Shown here one piece after another: positions 38,400-46,771 of a stretch of DNA of 64,000 bases. Source of the stretch: Candidatus Blastococcus massiliensis AP3 (lineage in GTDB: Bacteria; Actinomycetota; Actinomycetes; Mycobacteriales; Geodermatophilaceae); the NCBI RefSeq assembly GCF_000582785.1, contig NZ_HG931173.1, positions 1,353,887-1,417,886 on the forward strand. Reading direction: 5' to 3'. Position 1 is the first letter of the stretch, and the number at the start of each line of letters is the position of its first letter. Made by a program: the position numbers and the translations under genes. The notes beneath the pieces were generated by a model. The model was not told the DNA's origin, searched no databases, and was given only the letters and a program-made list of their open reading frames with translations.

Positions 38400-38869
38400 A
38401 GCTCGCCGCGGAGCTCGGCGACGTAGAGGCGCGTCCACCACCGGCTCACGATCGCGATCGCCACACCGCAGGCGGCGGACACCCCTACCAGGAGGTGGGT
38501 CAGGAACGCCGCGTCGACGATGGCGTCGCACACCGCGACGACGCCCCAGCTGACGCAGCACCAGAACCACACGCGGAAGGCGCGCTGGGTCGGCCCCGGG
38601 CGGTGCCCGCTCACCCAGAGACCGGTCAGCCGCCGGTAGACGGTGACCAGCCCCCAGAGGCCGAGACCGCAGAGCAGCCAGGCCCCGCCGATCAGCCACC
38701 AGTTGTCCGTCGCGTAGCTCCCGAAGAAGACGAAGACGAGGACGCCGAGCAGCACGTCGTACCACCAGGGCTGGACGACGCGTTCGGCCAGCGCGACACG
38801 GCCGGCCCGCAGCGCGGCGAGCTCAGCGGCGGCGGTGCCCTCCTCCACGGAACGGCTGTCGCTTTCCAT
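38396..38869 (-). CDS. Hypothetical membrane protein co-operonic with the MarR-type regulator
   Basis: A 157-residue protein with about four hydrophobic segments (about 38-55, 60-80, 99-117 and 121-143) between charged ends. It starts at ATG 38869 and is translationally coupled to the regulator gene. No known transport motif is seen. The two-gene unit is typical of small regulator-sensor pairs of unknown signal. Confidence 0.75.
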   Translation of the reverse strand: MESDSRSVEEGTAAAELAALRAGRVALAERVVQPWWYDVLLGVLVFVFFGSYATDNWWLIGGAWLLCGLGLWGLVTVYRRLTGLWVSGHRPGPTQRAFRVWFWCCVSWGVVAVCDAIVDAAFLTHLLVGVSAACGVAIAIVSRWWTRLYVAELRGEL

Positions 38870-38906
38870 GTCGGAAAGTCTGCTCCGTCACTTTCCGATC
38901 CGTCAA
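38862..38906 (-). promoter_or_regulatory. Promoter and operator of the MarR operon
   Basis: Perfect inverted repeat CGGAAAGT-N10-ACTTTCCG at 38872-38897. A further CTTTCC at 38862-38867 pairs with GGAAAG across the ATG. A TTGACG -35 lies at 38906-38901. Binding here would block initiation and could also affect cobT, which starts at 38969 on the other strand. Confidence 0.6.
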
Positions 38907-38968
38907 GTAACAGCCCGGCCGGCGCGTCTGCGATCCTGAGGGCCGTTTCCCGCGTCCGAGGAGTTCCG

Positions 38969-40060
38969 CTGAGCACCGACCCGAACCCGTTCGCCGGCAC
39001 CCTGCTGGGCGACACCATCGCCACCGTCGTGCCGCGCGACGCGGCGGCCGAGCGGGCCGCCCGGGAACGCCTCTACCGGATGACGAAGCCGCCGGGCTCG
39101 CTCGGCGTGCTCGAGGACGTCGCCGCGCAGCTCGCGGGCATCGCCGGCCAGTGCCCCGCTCCCCTGCCGGAGCAGGCCACCGTCGCGGTCTTCGCCGGCG
39201 ACCACGGTGTCCACGCCCAGGGCGTCACGCCGTGGCCGCAGGAGGTCACCGCGCAGATGGTGGCGAACTTCCTGGCCGGTGGCGCCGTGGTGAACGCCTT
39301 CGCCGCCGGGCTGGGTGCCCGGGTCGTCGTCGTGGACGTCGGTGTCGCGGCGACGCTGGACCCGGCCCCGGCACTGCTGGACCGCAAGGTGCGGCGCGGC
39401 ACCGCCGACCTCGCCGTCGGGCCGGCCATGACCGTCGACGAGGCCCGCCGTGCGGTCGAGGCGGGCATCGAGGTGGCGACGACGCTGGCCGCGGACAGCG
39501 GGTGCCTGATCACCGGCGACATGGGCATCGCGAACACCACCGCCTCGGCGGCGCTCGTCTGCGCCTTCACCGGTGCGACACCCGCGACGGCGACCGGCCG
39601 GGGCACCGGCATCGACGACCCCACGCTGGCCCGCAAGGTCGAGGTCGTGAGCCGCGCGGTCTCCCGCGTGCCCACGCGGCCGACGACGCCGGATGCCGCA
39701 CTCGCGGTCCTTGCCGAACTGGGCGGGCTCGAGCACGCCGGCCTGGCCGGTTTCGTGCTGGGCGCGGCGGCCGCACGCGTGCCGGTCCTGCTGGACGGTG
39801 CGATCGCCGGCTCGGCGGCGCTGGTCGCTGCGGCCCTGTGCCCGACCGCGATGGAGTACGCACTGGCCGGCCACACCTCGGTCGAGCCGGGGCACGCCGT
39901 CGCGCTGCAGTCGCTCGGTCTCCGGCCGCTGCTGGGGCTGGACCTGCGGCTCGGGGAGGGCACCGGCGCCCTCCTGGCCCTGCCGCTGGTGACGTCGGCC
40001 GCGCGGGCGCTGCGCGACGTCGCCACCTTCGACTCGGCCGGCGTCACCGAGAAGAACTGA
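38969..40060 (+). CDS. cobT: Nicotinate-nucleotide--dimethylbenzimidazole phosphoribosyltransferase (apparent CTG start)
   Basis: A 363-residue enzyme that activates dimethylbenzimidazole to alpha-ribazole phosphate. Visible motifs are RMTKPPGSLGVLED, FAGDHGVHAQGVTPWP and the catalytic glutamate in LRLGEGTGALLA. In-frame ATG, GTG or TTG codons are absent at the expected N terminus. CTG 38969 gives LSTDPNPFAG and lies 5 nt after GAGGAG, so it is the best start. GTG 39028 would remove about 20 residues and lacks such a site. It overlaps the next gene (TGATG). Confidence 0.93.
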   Translation: MSTDPNPFAGTLLGDTIATVVPRDAAAERAARERLYRMTKPPGSLGVLEDVAAQLAGIAGQCPAPLPEQATVAVFAGDHGVHAQGVTPWPQEVTAQMVANFLAGGAVVNAFAAGLGARVVVVDVGVAATLDPAPALLDRKVRRGTADLAVGPAMTVDEARRAVEAGIEVATTLAADSGCLITGDMGIANTTASAALVCAFTGATPATATGRGTGIDDPTLARKVEVVSRAVSRVPTRPTTPDAALAVLAELGGLEHAGLAGFVLGAAAARVPVLLDGAIAGSAALVAAALCPTAMEYALAGHTSVEPGHAVALQSLGLRPLLGLDLRLGEGTGALLALPLVTSAARALRDVATFDSAGVTEKN

Positions 40061-41337
40061 TGGCCTCCCCCGTCCACCCGGCCATGGCTGACCCGCCCCG
40101 CCCCGACGGCGTCGTTTACCCCGTCGGGCTGCGCCTGCTGGGGCGCCGGGTGGTCGTCGTGGGCGGCGGGCAGGTCGCGCACCGCCGCGTGGCCGGGCTG
40201 CTGGAGGCGCAGGCGCAGGTCACCGTGGTCAGCCCCGAGGTGACCCCGGCCCTCGAGGCGCTCGTCGCGCCCGGATCGCTCACCTGGGTGCAGCGACGGT
40301 ACGAGGCCGGCGACCTCGACGGCGCCTGGTACGCGGTCGCGGCGACGGACGACCCCGACGTCAACGCGGCCGTGGCGGCCGAGGCGGAGGACGCCCGGAT
40401 CTTCTGCGCCCGGGCCGACGACCGGGCCGCGTCCAGCGTCTGGACACCGGCCACCGGACGGCACGGCGACCTCGTCGTCGGCGTCCACGGGGGCGGGGAC
40501 CCTCAGCGGGCGGTCGCCGTGCGCGACGCGGTCGTGGCCGGGCTGACCGACGGCACGGTCGCCGACCGCACCTCGCGGGAGGTCACGTCCGGCCGCGCCG
40601 GCGGTGTGGTGCTCGTGGGCGGCGGCCCCGGCGACCCGGCGCTCATCACGGTGCGCGGGCGGCAGGCGGTGGCGCAGGCCGACGTCGTCGTGGCCGACCA
40701 CCTGGCGCCGCTGTCCCTGCTGGCCTCGCTGCCCGCGGACGTGGAGGTCATCGACGCCTCGAAGCTGCCGCGCGGGCGGTCGATGGCCCAGGAGCAGATC
40801 AACGACCTGCTGGTCTCCCGCGCCCTGGCCGGCAAGCGGGTGGTGCGGCTCAAGGGCGGGGACCCGTTCGTGTTCGGCCGCGGCATGGAGGAGGTCGAGG
40901 CGTGCGTGGCCGCCGGCGTGCCGGTGGAGGTCGTCCCCGGCGTCACCAGCGCCATCGGCGTTCCGGCGCTGGCCGGCATCCCGGTCACCCACCGCGGGAT
41001 GACCCACGAGTTCGTCGTCGTCTCCGGCCATCTCCCGCCCGGCCATCCGAACTCGCTGGTCGACTGGTCGGCCATCGCGCGCCTGCGCGGCACGGTCGTG
41101 GTCCTGATGGGTGTCGACACCGCCCATGCCATCGCCGCGACCCTGGTCGAGCACGGTCGCGCCCCCTCGACGCCGGTCGCGGTGATCAGCGACGGCTCGC
41201 TCCCCACGCAGCGCACCGTGCGGACGACGCTCGCCGACCTCCCCGCCACCCTCGCGACGGCCGACATCCGCCCGCCGTCGGTCTGGGTGGTCGGCCCCGT
41301 GGTCTCGCTGGCAGCCGGGGACGATCCGCACCGCTGA
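40060..41337 (+). CDS. cysG: Fused precorrin-2 dehydrogenase/uroporphyrinogen-III C-methyltransferase
   Basis: A 425-residue bifunctional protein. Residues about 17-165 form the Rossmann-type precorrin-2 dehydrogenase (VVVVGGGQVAHRRVAGLLEA). Residues about 180-420 form the SAM-dependent methyltransferase: VVLVGGGPGDPALITVRG, LKGGDPFVFGRGMEE and PVTHRGMTH. It makes precorrin-2 and sirohydrochlorin for siroheme or cobalamin. ATG 40060 overlaps the cobT stop. Chelatase ability cannot be read from sequence, so CysG is a working name. Confidence 0.92.
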   Translation: MASPVHPAMADPPRPDGVVYPVGLRLLGRRVVVVGGGQVAHRRVAGLLEAQAQVTVVSPEVTPALEALVAPGSLTWVQRRYEAGDLDGAWYAVAATDDPDVNAAVAAEAEDARIFCARADDRAASSVWTPATGRHGDLVVGVHGGGDPQRAVAVRDAVVAGLTDGTVADRTSREVTSGRAGGVVLVGGGPGDPALITVRGRQAVAQADVVVADHLAPLSLLASLPADVEVIDASKLPRGRSMAQEQINDLLVSRALAGKRVVRLKGGDPFVFGRGMEEVEACVAAGVPVEVVPGVTSAIGVPALAGIPVTHRGMTHEFVVVSGHLPPGHPNSLVDWSAIARLRGTVVVLMGVDTAHAIAATLVEHGRAPSTPVAVISDGSLPTQRTVRTTLADLPATLATADIRPPSVWVVGPVVSLAAGDDPHR

Positions 41338-41348
41338 GCCCGCACCAT

Positions 41349-41374
41349 CCCCGCCGCTCAGAAGGGCGGCGGGG
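41349..41374. terminator. Terminator between the cysG-like and sortase genes
   Basis: A 9-bp perfect GC stem (CCCCGCCGC/GCGGCGGGG) with an 8-nt loop. It lies 12 bases past the plus-strand stop and 38 bases past the minus-strand sortase stop, so it can serve both. Confidence 0.75.
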
Positions 41375-41412
41375 AGGCGTCGACCGGTGGTCGCAGGGCG
41401 CGTTCCGGCGGC

Positions 41413-42096
41413 TCAGCGCACGACGGTCGCGAACACCACCGTGTTGTCCGTGCTGGTGCCGGCCTCGTCGTCGAACTCGCCACCGCAGGTGACCAGTGCG
41501 ACGTCGGCCTCCGCGGGGTGGCTGTTCAGCGTCTCGGCCAGCGCGGAGGTGGCCTTGTCCAGTCCGGCCACCGGGGACCCGAGCACCTTCAGCCGCAGCA
41601 CCGCGCCCGAGCCGTCCCGCAGCGTGATCTCGTCACCGGGGTCGAGCGTGTGCAGGCGGTCGAAGACAGCCCCGCCGTCGGCCTGCTGGTGCCCGAGGAT
41701 GACCGCCATCTGACCGGAGCCGGGCTGGGGGCCGTCGGACCACCAGGAGGTCGTCCGCATCGACTCCGGGACGCCGTACCCGTCCACCTTCTTGCCGGTG
41801 AACGGGTTCTCGTACTGCACGGTCCCGCGCTTCTCCACGGGGGCGTCCACGCCGATCGCCGGGATGCTCAGCCGGGCCGGCTGGATCGCCCCCGCGGCCA
41901 CGACCTCACCGGCCGGGCCCGCAGGGGCGACCGGGTCGGACCCGGAGTCCAGCGGCGACTCCGCCGCCGGGGCCGGCCGCGGAGCGGTGTCCGCGTCCGG
42001 CCGTCCGGCGACGACGAACAGCAAGCCGATCCCGGCCGCCAGCACCAGCAGGAAGGCGCCGACGGCGCGGAGATCAATCCCGCGAAGCGACCGCAC
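41413..42096 (-). CDS. Class F-type sortase
   Basis: A 227-residue membrane-anchored transpeptidase. The N-terminal anchor is at about residues 8-28, and a Pro/Asp-rich linker follows. The sortase core has the catalytic histidine in VILGHQQ, cysteine in LVTCGG and arginine as the last residue (FATVVR). Its GTG start at 42096 lies 23 bases inside the preceding gene, so the two are coupled. It probably attaches that neighbour to the cell wall. Class assignment (F rather than E) is from overall pattern and short length. Confidence 0.88.
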   Translation of the reverse strand: MRSLRGIDLRAVGAFLLVLAAGIGLLFVVAGRPDADTAPRPAPAAESPLDSGSDPVAPAGPAGEVVAAGAIQPARLSIPAIGVDAPVEKRGTVQYENPFTGKKVDGYGVPESMRTTSWWSDGPQPGSGQMAVILGHQQADGGAVFDRLHTLDPGDEITLRDGSGAVLRLKVLGSPVAGLDKATSALAETLNSHPAEADVALVTCGGEFDDEAGTSTDNTVVFATVVR

Positions 42097-42802
42097 GCCG
42101 CCGCATCCCGTACCCGGCCGCTCCGGCGCCGGCCAGGAGCACCAGTCCACCGGCGAAGGCGCTCATGGGCACCGTCGCGTCAGCGGCCTCGGCCGTGGCG
42201 GCACCGGTCGGCGCGTAGCCGAGGTAGGCGACCGGCTTGGGCGCGTGCTCGGGAGCCGCAGCCGGCGGCTGGTGGGACGGGCCGGCGGCCGGCGGAGTGG
42301 GCTTCGGCTCCGCCTCGGCCGGCGGCTCCTCCTCTTCCTCCGGCAGACAGGCCGCGAAGACCGCGTCGAGCTGCGCGAGCCCCGTCTCGCCCAGGAGCTC
42401 CAGCAAGGCAGCCTCGCCCGCAGCCGGGTCCTGGTTCTCCAAGGCGGCCTGGAGGCCCGTCAGCAGACCCGTCACCAGGTCCGGCACCTCTTCGGGCGCC
42501 TCGGCGAGACCGCCGGCGATCTCCACGAGGGCGGCCTGGAAGCCGGGGATGCACTCAGGCGGAAGACCCAGCTCCTCGAAGAGCGCCAGCACCTCCGGCG
42601 GAAGCCCCGGGCCTTCCTCCTCGGTGCCGGCACCCTCCTCGCCGGTCTCGTCGAGGGCGTCCACGCCCGGGACCTCGACTCCCGCCGACGGGGTGGGCGT
42701 GTCACCTTCCGCGGCAGCAACCCCAGGGACGAGAACGAGCGCGGCGGCGAGGGACGCCGCAGCGAGGCCGCGACGCGGACGAGACGACAGGTGCAAGGAC
42801 AA
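42074..42802 (-). CDS. Secreted cell-wall protein, probable sortase substrate
   Basis: A 242-residue exported protein: a Sec signal peptide (residues 1-31, ending VAAA), a Leu/Glu-rich helical domain with two cysteines (PPECIPG and AACLP, about 85 and 150), a Pro/Glu-rich wall-spanning stretch, then YAPTG followed by a hydrophobic segment and MRRR. YAPTG stands where LPXTG or LAXTG should be. TTG 42802 is the start, with GGGGAG 7 nt upstream. The gene directly before the sortase in the same operon is the natural substrate. The ligand of the helical domain is unknown. Confidence 0.82.
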   Translation of the reverse strand: MSLHLSSRPRRGLAAASLAAALVLVPGVAAAEGDTPTPSAGVEVPGVDALDETGEEGAGTEEEGPGLPPEVLALFEELGLPPECIPGFQAALVEIAGGLAEAPEEVPDLVTGLLTGLQAALENQDPAAGEAALLELLGETGLAQLDAVFAACLPEEEEEPPAEAEPKPTPPAAGPSHQPPAAAPEHAPKPVAYLGYAPTGAATAEAADATVPMSAFAGGLVLLAGAGAAGYGMRRRAVASRD

Positions 42803-42856
42803 GGTGGGACTCCCCGTGAAGACGATCAGTGGCGTAAGGCGCCATCACTGTCCGAA

Positions 42857-42869
42857 GGACTTTGGTCCC
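42857..42869 (-). promoter_or_regulatory. DevR/DosR-like box upstream of the sortase operon
   Basis: GGGACCAAAGTCC on the minus strand, close to the [15 protein letters not shown] DosR consensus GGGACTWWAGTCCC (palindromic core GGAC-TTTG-GTCC). It lies 55-67 nt before the TTG start. A hairpin GGCG-TAAG-type follows in the leader. Regulator and signal are unproven. Confidence 0.4.
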
Positions 42870-42976
42870 ACGCCACCCGTGACCTGCGCTTTTGCTGCGT
42901 CGGCTGGTGGGTCGTGACGTCACGCAAGCGGATCGAGACGGACCGTTCCCACTCGGCTCGCCTACGGGCGGACGCC

Positions 42977-43828
42977 TCAGATGTTGGCGCCGTCGGCGGG
43001 GGGCCCGTCCGGCAGCGGGGCCGCGAAGCCCGACCCCGACGACTCCGGCGTCTCCATGCCCACCGTGTAGGCGGTCATCGACAGCGAGCCGTAGGCGTAG
43101 CCGTCGATCAGCACGTCCGCCGGCAGGGCGTCGGCCCCGGCCACCCCCGCCAGGTAGAGCAGCGGCAGGAAGTGGTCCGGCGTCGGGACGGCGAGGTCGA
43201 AGTCGCGGTGCCCGTCGAGCCGGAGGACGTCGGTCGGGTCGGTGACCATGAACTCCTTGGCCTGCTCGTCGAACCGCTGCGCCCAGTCGAACCCGGCATC
43301 GGGCATCGCCCGGCTCACGCCGCCCAGGTTGTGGACGACGTTCCCGCTGCCGATCACCAGCACCCCGCGCTCCCGCAACGGCGCCAGGGCGGCACCGAGC
43401 TGCAGGTGGTAGTCGAAGGGCTTGAGCGCGTTGATCGACAGCTGCACCACCGGGATGTCGGCGTCGGGGAACGCGTGCATCAGCACCGACCAGGTGCCGT
43501 GGTCGATCCCCCAGCTGTCGACGTCGGCGCCGACCCAGGTCGGGTGCACGACATCGGCGATCTCGTCGTAGAGGTCCGGCAGGCCGGGCGGCTCGTAGCG
43601 GACGTCGAACAGCTCGCGCGGGAACCCGTAGAAGTCGTGGATGGTGCGCGGGCGCGGCATCGCCGTCACCGCCGTCGCCTGCACGTACCAGTGCGCGGAG
43701 ACGACCAGGATCGCGCGCGGACGTGGCACCGACCGGCCGAACGCCTGCCAGGCCTCGGTGTACCGGTTCCTCTCCAGCGCGTTCATCGGGTTGCCGTGGC
43801 CGAAGAACGCCGCAGGCATGACCGCCAT
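42977..43828 (-). CDS. Extradiol dioxygenase, 4,5-DOPA dioxygenase (YgiD/DODA) type
   Basis: A 283-residue non-heme metal dioxygenase of the LigB superfamily. Metal ligand regions are FFGHGNPMNAL near the N terminus, SAHWYV, and the conserved glycine-rich SGNVVHNLGG. ATG 43828 has GGGGAGGGG upstream. It acts on a catechol-type substrate, but the physiological one is unknown. It is a single-gene unit between the sortase operon and the pucR-like gene. Confidence 0.9.
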   Translation of the reverse strand: MAVMPAAFFGHGNPMNALERNRYTEAWQAFGRSVPRPRAILVVSAHWYVQATAVTAMPRPRTIHDFYGFPRELFDVRYEPPGLPDLYDEIADVVHPTWVGADVDSWGIDHGTWSVLMHAFPDADIPVVQLSINALKPFDYHLQLGAALAPLRERGVLVIGSGNVVHNLGGVSRAMPDAGFDWAQRFDEQAKEFMVTDPTDVLRLDGHRDFDLAVPTPDHFLPLLYLAGVAGADALPADVLIDGYAYGSLSMTAYTVGMETPESSGSGFAAPLPDGPPADGANI

Positions 43829-43898
43829 GGCCCCTCCCCGCTCGACTCCGGGCCCAGCATGCTCCGCACGGCCGCCGTCCGCGAGTACGGAGGTCGCG

Positions 43899-45035
43899 TC
43901 AGGAGCCGGCCCGGCGGAGGACGATCGCGGCGCCGAACAGCTGGATACCTCGGGACGACCGTGGATCGACGCCCGTCAGGTCGGTGATCCGCTCCAGCCG
44001 GTTGTCGACGGTGTTGGCGTGCACGCCGAGCACCTGCGCCGCGCTCCGCCGGTTGAGATCGGCGTCGAGAAACGCGACGAGAGTGGGCAGCAGGTCGGGA
44101 TGCGCGGCCAGTGGGGTGAGGACGGCGGCCAGCTCCGGGGCACTGTCCGCCGGCTGCGTGAGGTGGTACTCCAGGAGCACGTCGGAGAGCTGGTGCACGC
44201 CGGGACGCCCGGCCACGACGGCGATCCGGTCGGCCCGGGCGGCCGCGGCCGGCACGTCCGCGGGCGACCCGGCCCGCGCCGCACCCACGACGGCGGTGCC
44301 GACGGCCCGCCGGGCCAGCTCCTCGACCGGGAAGGAGTCCGGCAGCAGGACGAACCCGCCGAGGTCGTCGCGCAGGCTCAGCGCCCGGGCATCGGCGCGC
44401 GTCACCGCCTGCGCCAGCACCCAGCGCACCGCGGCCCGGGCCGCCGACGCGTCGCCGTCGTCCGCGGCGCGGACCCGCAGCACGAGGTACGCGCTCTCCA
44501 GCGCGAGGCCGTACCGGGCTGCGACGTCCTCGGGTCCCTCCCCGCGCAGCAGCGCCCAGGTGAGCTCCCGGACCGCGACGTTCTGGTCGGCGGCCGCGCC
44601 GGCCAGGTACGCCTCGGTGACCTGGGTGACGGCCAGGCCCACCGCACGCAGCTGCTCGCGGGCCAGCCGCAGCACGGCCGCCTCCTCCCCCGGCACGGCC
44701 ACCTCCGCGAGCGCGTCCACGACCACCTCCGCGCCCACGTGGTACGTCTGCACCAGCGCGGACAGCGGCACTCCCTCCTCCGCGCGCTGCACCGCCCGCT
44801 GACGGGTCACACCGGTGTCCCGGCCCGGCAGGCCCTGCACGTGCTGGAGGAACGCCCGGATGGCGGCACGGGCGGTGGCGGCGACCTCCACGTCCTGGAC
44901 GGCGGTGGGCAGCCCGTCGAATCCGGGCACCTCGGCGCGGATGCGGTCGACGACCTGGCGGGCCAGCTGCGGCACCCGCGGCACCAGCCGGGCGGCGAGC
45001 GCCGCTGCCGCGGCACCGACCGGTGGTTGTGACAT
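43899..45035 (-). CDS. PucR/CdaR-type transcriptional regulator
   Basis: A 378-residue regulator. An N-terminal helical sensor-like region (about 1-190) precedes a GGDEF-like linker region and the PucR C-terminal helix-turn-helix, FLDADLNRRSAAQVLGVH and NTVDNRLERI. ATG 45035 lies 6 nt after TATCGT. A perfect palindrome covers the start codon. It is divergent to an alkylsulfatase-like operon, the probable target. Confidence 0.9.
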   Translation of the reverse strand: MSQPPVGAAAAALAARLVPRVPQLARQVVDRIRAEVPGFDGLPTAVQDVEVAATARAAIRAFLQHVQGLPGRDTGVTRQRAVQRAEEGVPLSALVQTYHVGAEVVVDALAEVAVPGEEAAVLRLAREQLRAVGLAVTQVTEAYLAGAAADQNVAVRELTWALLRGEGPEDVAARYGLALESAYLVLRVRAADDGDASAARAAVRWVLAQAVTRADARALSLRDDLGGFVLLPDSFPVEELARRAVGTAVVGAARAGSPADVPAAAARADRIAVVAGRPGVHQLSDVLLEYHLTQPADSAPELAAVLTPLAAHPDLLPTLVAFLDADLNRRSAAQVLGVHANTVDNRLERITDLTGVDPRSSRGIQLFGAAIVLRRAGS

Positions 45036-45047
45036 CTCACAACGATA
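45026..45047 (-). promoter_or_regulatory. Palindromic operator and -10 box at the pucR-like start codon
   Basis: GTTGTGA-CATC-TCACAAC is a perfect 7-bp inverted repeat at 45026-45043, its centre holding the start ATG. TATCGT (minus strand, 45047-45042) is the -10 box of a leaderless mRNA. The N4 spacer is shorter than the N6 of CRP sites. Confidence 0.65.
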
Positions 45048-45110
45048 GGCCGACAGACCTGGCCCACCGGCCTGTTGCCCGGCCCCGCCCGAGCCGCCAC
45101 GGTGGACGGC

Positions 45111-46412
45111 ATGACGCGCTCACTGATCGACTACGCCGACGACGTCTGGCGCGGCGCCGCCGACGACAACATCGCGCAGAGCAGCGGAGCCGGGACGGGC
45201 GTGCTCGACGTGACCGAGGGCGTCGGCTTCCAGCCGGGGTTCGGCAACGTCGTCACCTTCCGCGCCGGCGGCGAGCTGATCCTGTTCGACAGCGGCAACC
45301 CGCTGGGCGCCCAGGCCCTGCACGAGGCGGTGCGCGCGTGGAGCCCCGCCCCGGTCAGCACGGTGGTCTTCTCGCACGGGCACATCGACCACGTCTTCGG
45401 CGTCGGGCCGTTCGACGCCGAGGACACCCCGCGGCCGACGGTCATCGCCCAGGAACTCATCGGTGAGCGGTTCGACCGCTACATCCTCACCAACGGCTAC
45501 AACGCCGTCATCAACCAGCGGCAGTTCCAGGCACCCGGCATGACCTGGCCGACCGAGTACCGCCGGCCCGACGTCACCTACCGCGACGCCATGACGCTGA
45601 CCCGCGGCGGCCTGACGATGGAGCTCTTCCACGTCCAGGGCGAGACCGACGACGCGACGGTGGCGTGGCTGCCCGAGCAGCGCATCCTCTGCCCCGGGGA
45701 CATGTTCATCTGGGTGACGCCGAACTGCGGGAACCCGCAGAAGGTGCAGCGCTACCCCCGCGAGTGGGCGATCGCGATGCGCCGGATGGCCGCCCTGGGC
45801 GCGGAGATCATGCTGCCCTCGCACGGCGCCCCGATCTTCGGCGCCGAGCGGATCCGGCAGGCGCTCACCGAGACCGCCGAGTGGCTGGAGAGCCTCGTCG
45901 AGCAGACCCTCGCCGGCATGAACGCCGGCGCCCGCCTGGACGAGCTGGTGCACGAGGTCTCCGCTCCGGCGCACCTGGCCGACCGGCCCTACCTGCGGGC
46001 CCGCTACGACGAGCCGGAGTTCATCGTCCGCAACCTCTGGCGGCGCTACGCCGGCTGGTACGACGGCAACCCGGCGCACCTCAAGCCGGCCCCCGACGCG
46101 CAGTTCGCCGCCGCCGTCGCCGAGCTGGCCGGAGGGGCGACGGCGCTGGCCGACGTCGCCCGCCGCTACGCCGGCAGCGGGGAGCTGCGCCTGGCCGCGC
46201 ACTTCGCCGAGCTGGCCGTGCAGGCCGACGCCGACGACGCGACCGCCCACGCCGCCCGCGCCGAGGTCTACGACGCCCGCGCGCGGGCCGAGGAGTCGCT
46301 GATGGCGCGGGGCATCTTCACCTGGGCGGCGTCGGAGTCCCGCCGGGTGACCGAGGGCGCCGCTCCCCAGGCGGGCCCGTCCGCGCGCCTCCTCGCGCCG
46401 ACGCAGGACTAG
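45111..46412 (+). CDS. Alkyl sulfatase-like metallo-beta-lactamase-fold hydrolase
   Basis: A 433-residue protein with the zinc-binding motif FSHGHIDHVFG at about residues 87-97, then CPGDMFIWVTPNCGNPQ and LPSHGAPIFGAERI, all as in alkylsulfatases of the SdsA1/Pho13 group. A C-terminal alkyl-sulfatase dimerisation domain is evident (YAGWYDGNPAHL). No signal peptide is visible, so it acts in the cytosol. It heads an operon with two DUF202 membrane proteins and an acyl-CoA dehydrogenase. Confidence 0.88.
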   Translation: MTRSLIDYADDVWRGAADDNIAQSSGAGTGVLDVTEGVGFQPGFGNVVTFRAGGELILFDSGNPLGAQALHEAVRAWSPAPVSTVVFSHGHIDHVFGVGPFDAEDTPRPTVIAQELIGERFDRYILTNGYNAVINQRQFQAPGMTWPTEYRRPDVTYRDAMTLTRGGLTMELFHVQGETDDATVAWLPEQRILCPGDMFIWVTPNCGNPQKVQRYPREWAIAMRRMAALGAEIMLPSHGAPIFGAERIRQALTETAEWLESLVEQTLAGMNAGARLDELVHEVSAPAHLADRPYLRARYDEPEFIVRNLWRRYAGWYDGNPAHLKPAPDAQFAAAVAELAGGATALADVARRYAGSGELRLAAHFAELAVQADADDATAHAARAEVYDARARAEESLMARGIFTWAASESRRVTEGAAPQAGPSARLLAPTQD

Positions 46413-46771
46413 TGGGGCGCTGGCCGGGCCGCGTCTACCGGGAGGGTGACGAGCCCGACCCCCGGTTCACGTTCGCCAACGAACGCACGTTCCTGGCGTG
46501 GCTGCGCACCTCCCTGGCCCTCGTCGTCGCGGGTGTCGCCGTCGACGTCCTGGCCGAGTCCGGGGACGCCGACGCCGGCGGCTACCGGCCGCTGGCCGCC
46601 GCCCTGATCGTCCTGGGCATGGCCGCCAGCGCGGTCGCCTTCACCCGGTGGATGGCCAACGAGCGGGCGATGCGACGGCAGGAGCCGCTGCCCGGGCTGG
46701 GGATGGGCACGGTCCTGGCCGGGGGCATCGCGGTCATCGCCCTCGGCCTGGCGCTCCTGCTGCTGGTCTGA
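46412..46771 (+). CDS. YidH-like DUF202 membrane protein
   Basis: A 119-residue protein with the DUF202 signature FANERTFLAWLRTSLAL followed by three hydrophobic segments. GTG 46412 overlaps the previous stop by one base (TAGTG). The function is unknown. Confidence 0.88.
   Translation: MGRWPGRVYREGDEPDPRFTFANERTFLAWLRTSLALVVAGVAVDVLAESGDADAGGYRPLAAALIVLGMAASAVAFTRWMANERAMRRQEPLPGLGMGTVLAGGIAVIALGLALLLLV

Noticed and set aside
42797..42930. Cyclic di-GMP riboswitch in the leader of the sortase operon
   Set aside because: Some resemblance (GGGAC..AAAG) but the conserved GEMM core is not recognisable; DosR-like box is the simpler reading.
45026..45043. CRP site at the pucR-like gene
   Set aside because: Half-sites TGTGA/TCACA are present but the spacer is 4 bp, not 6; better explained as the regulator's own operator.
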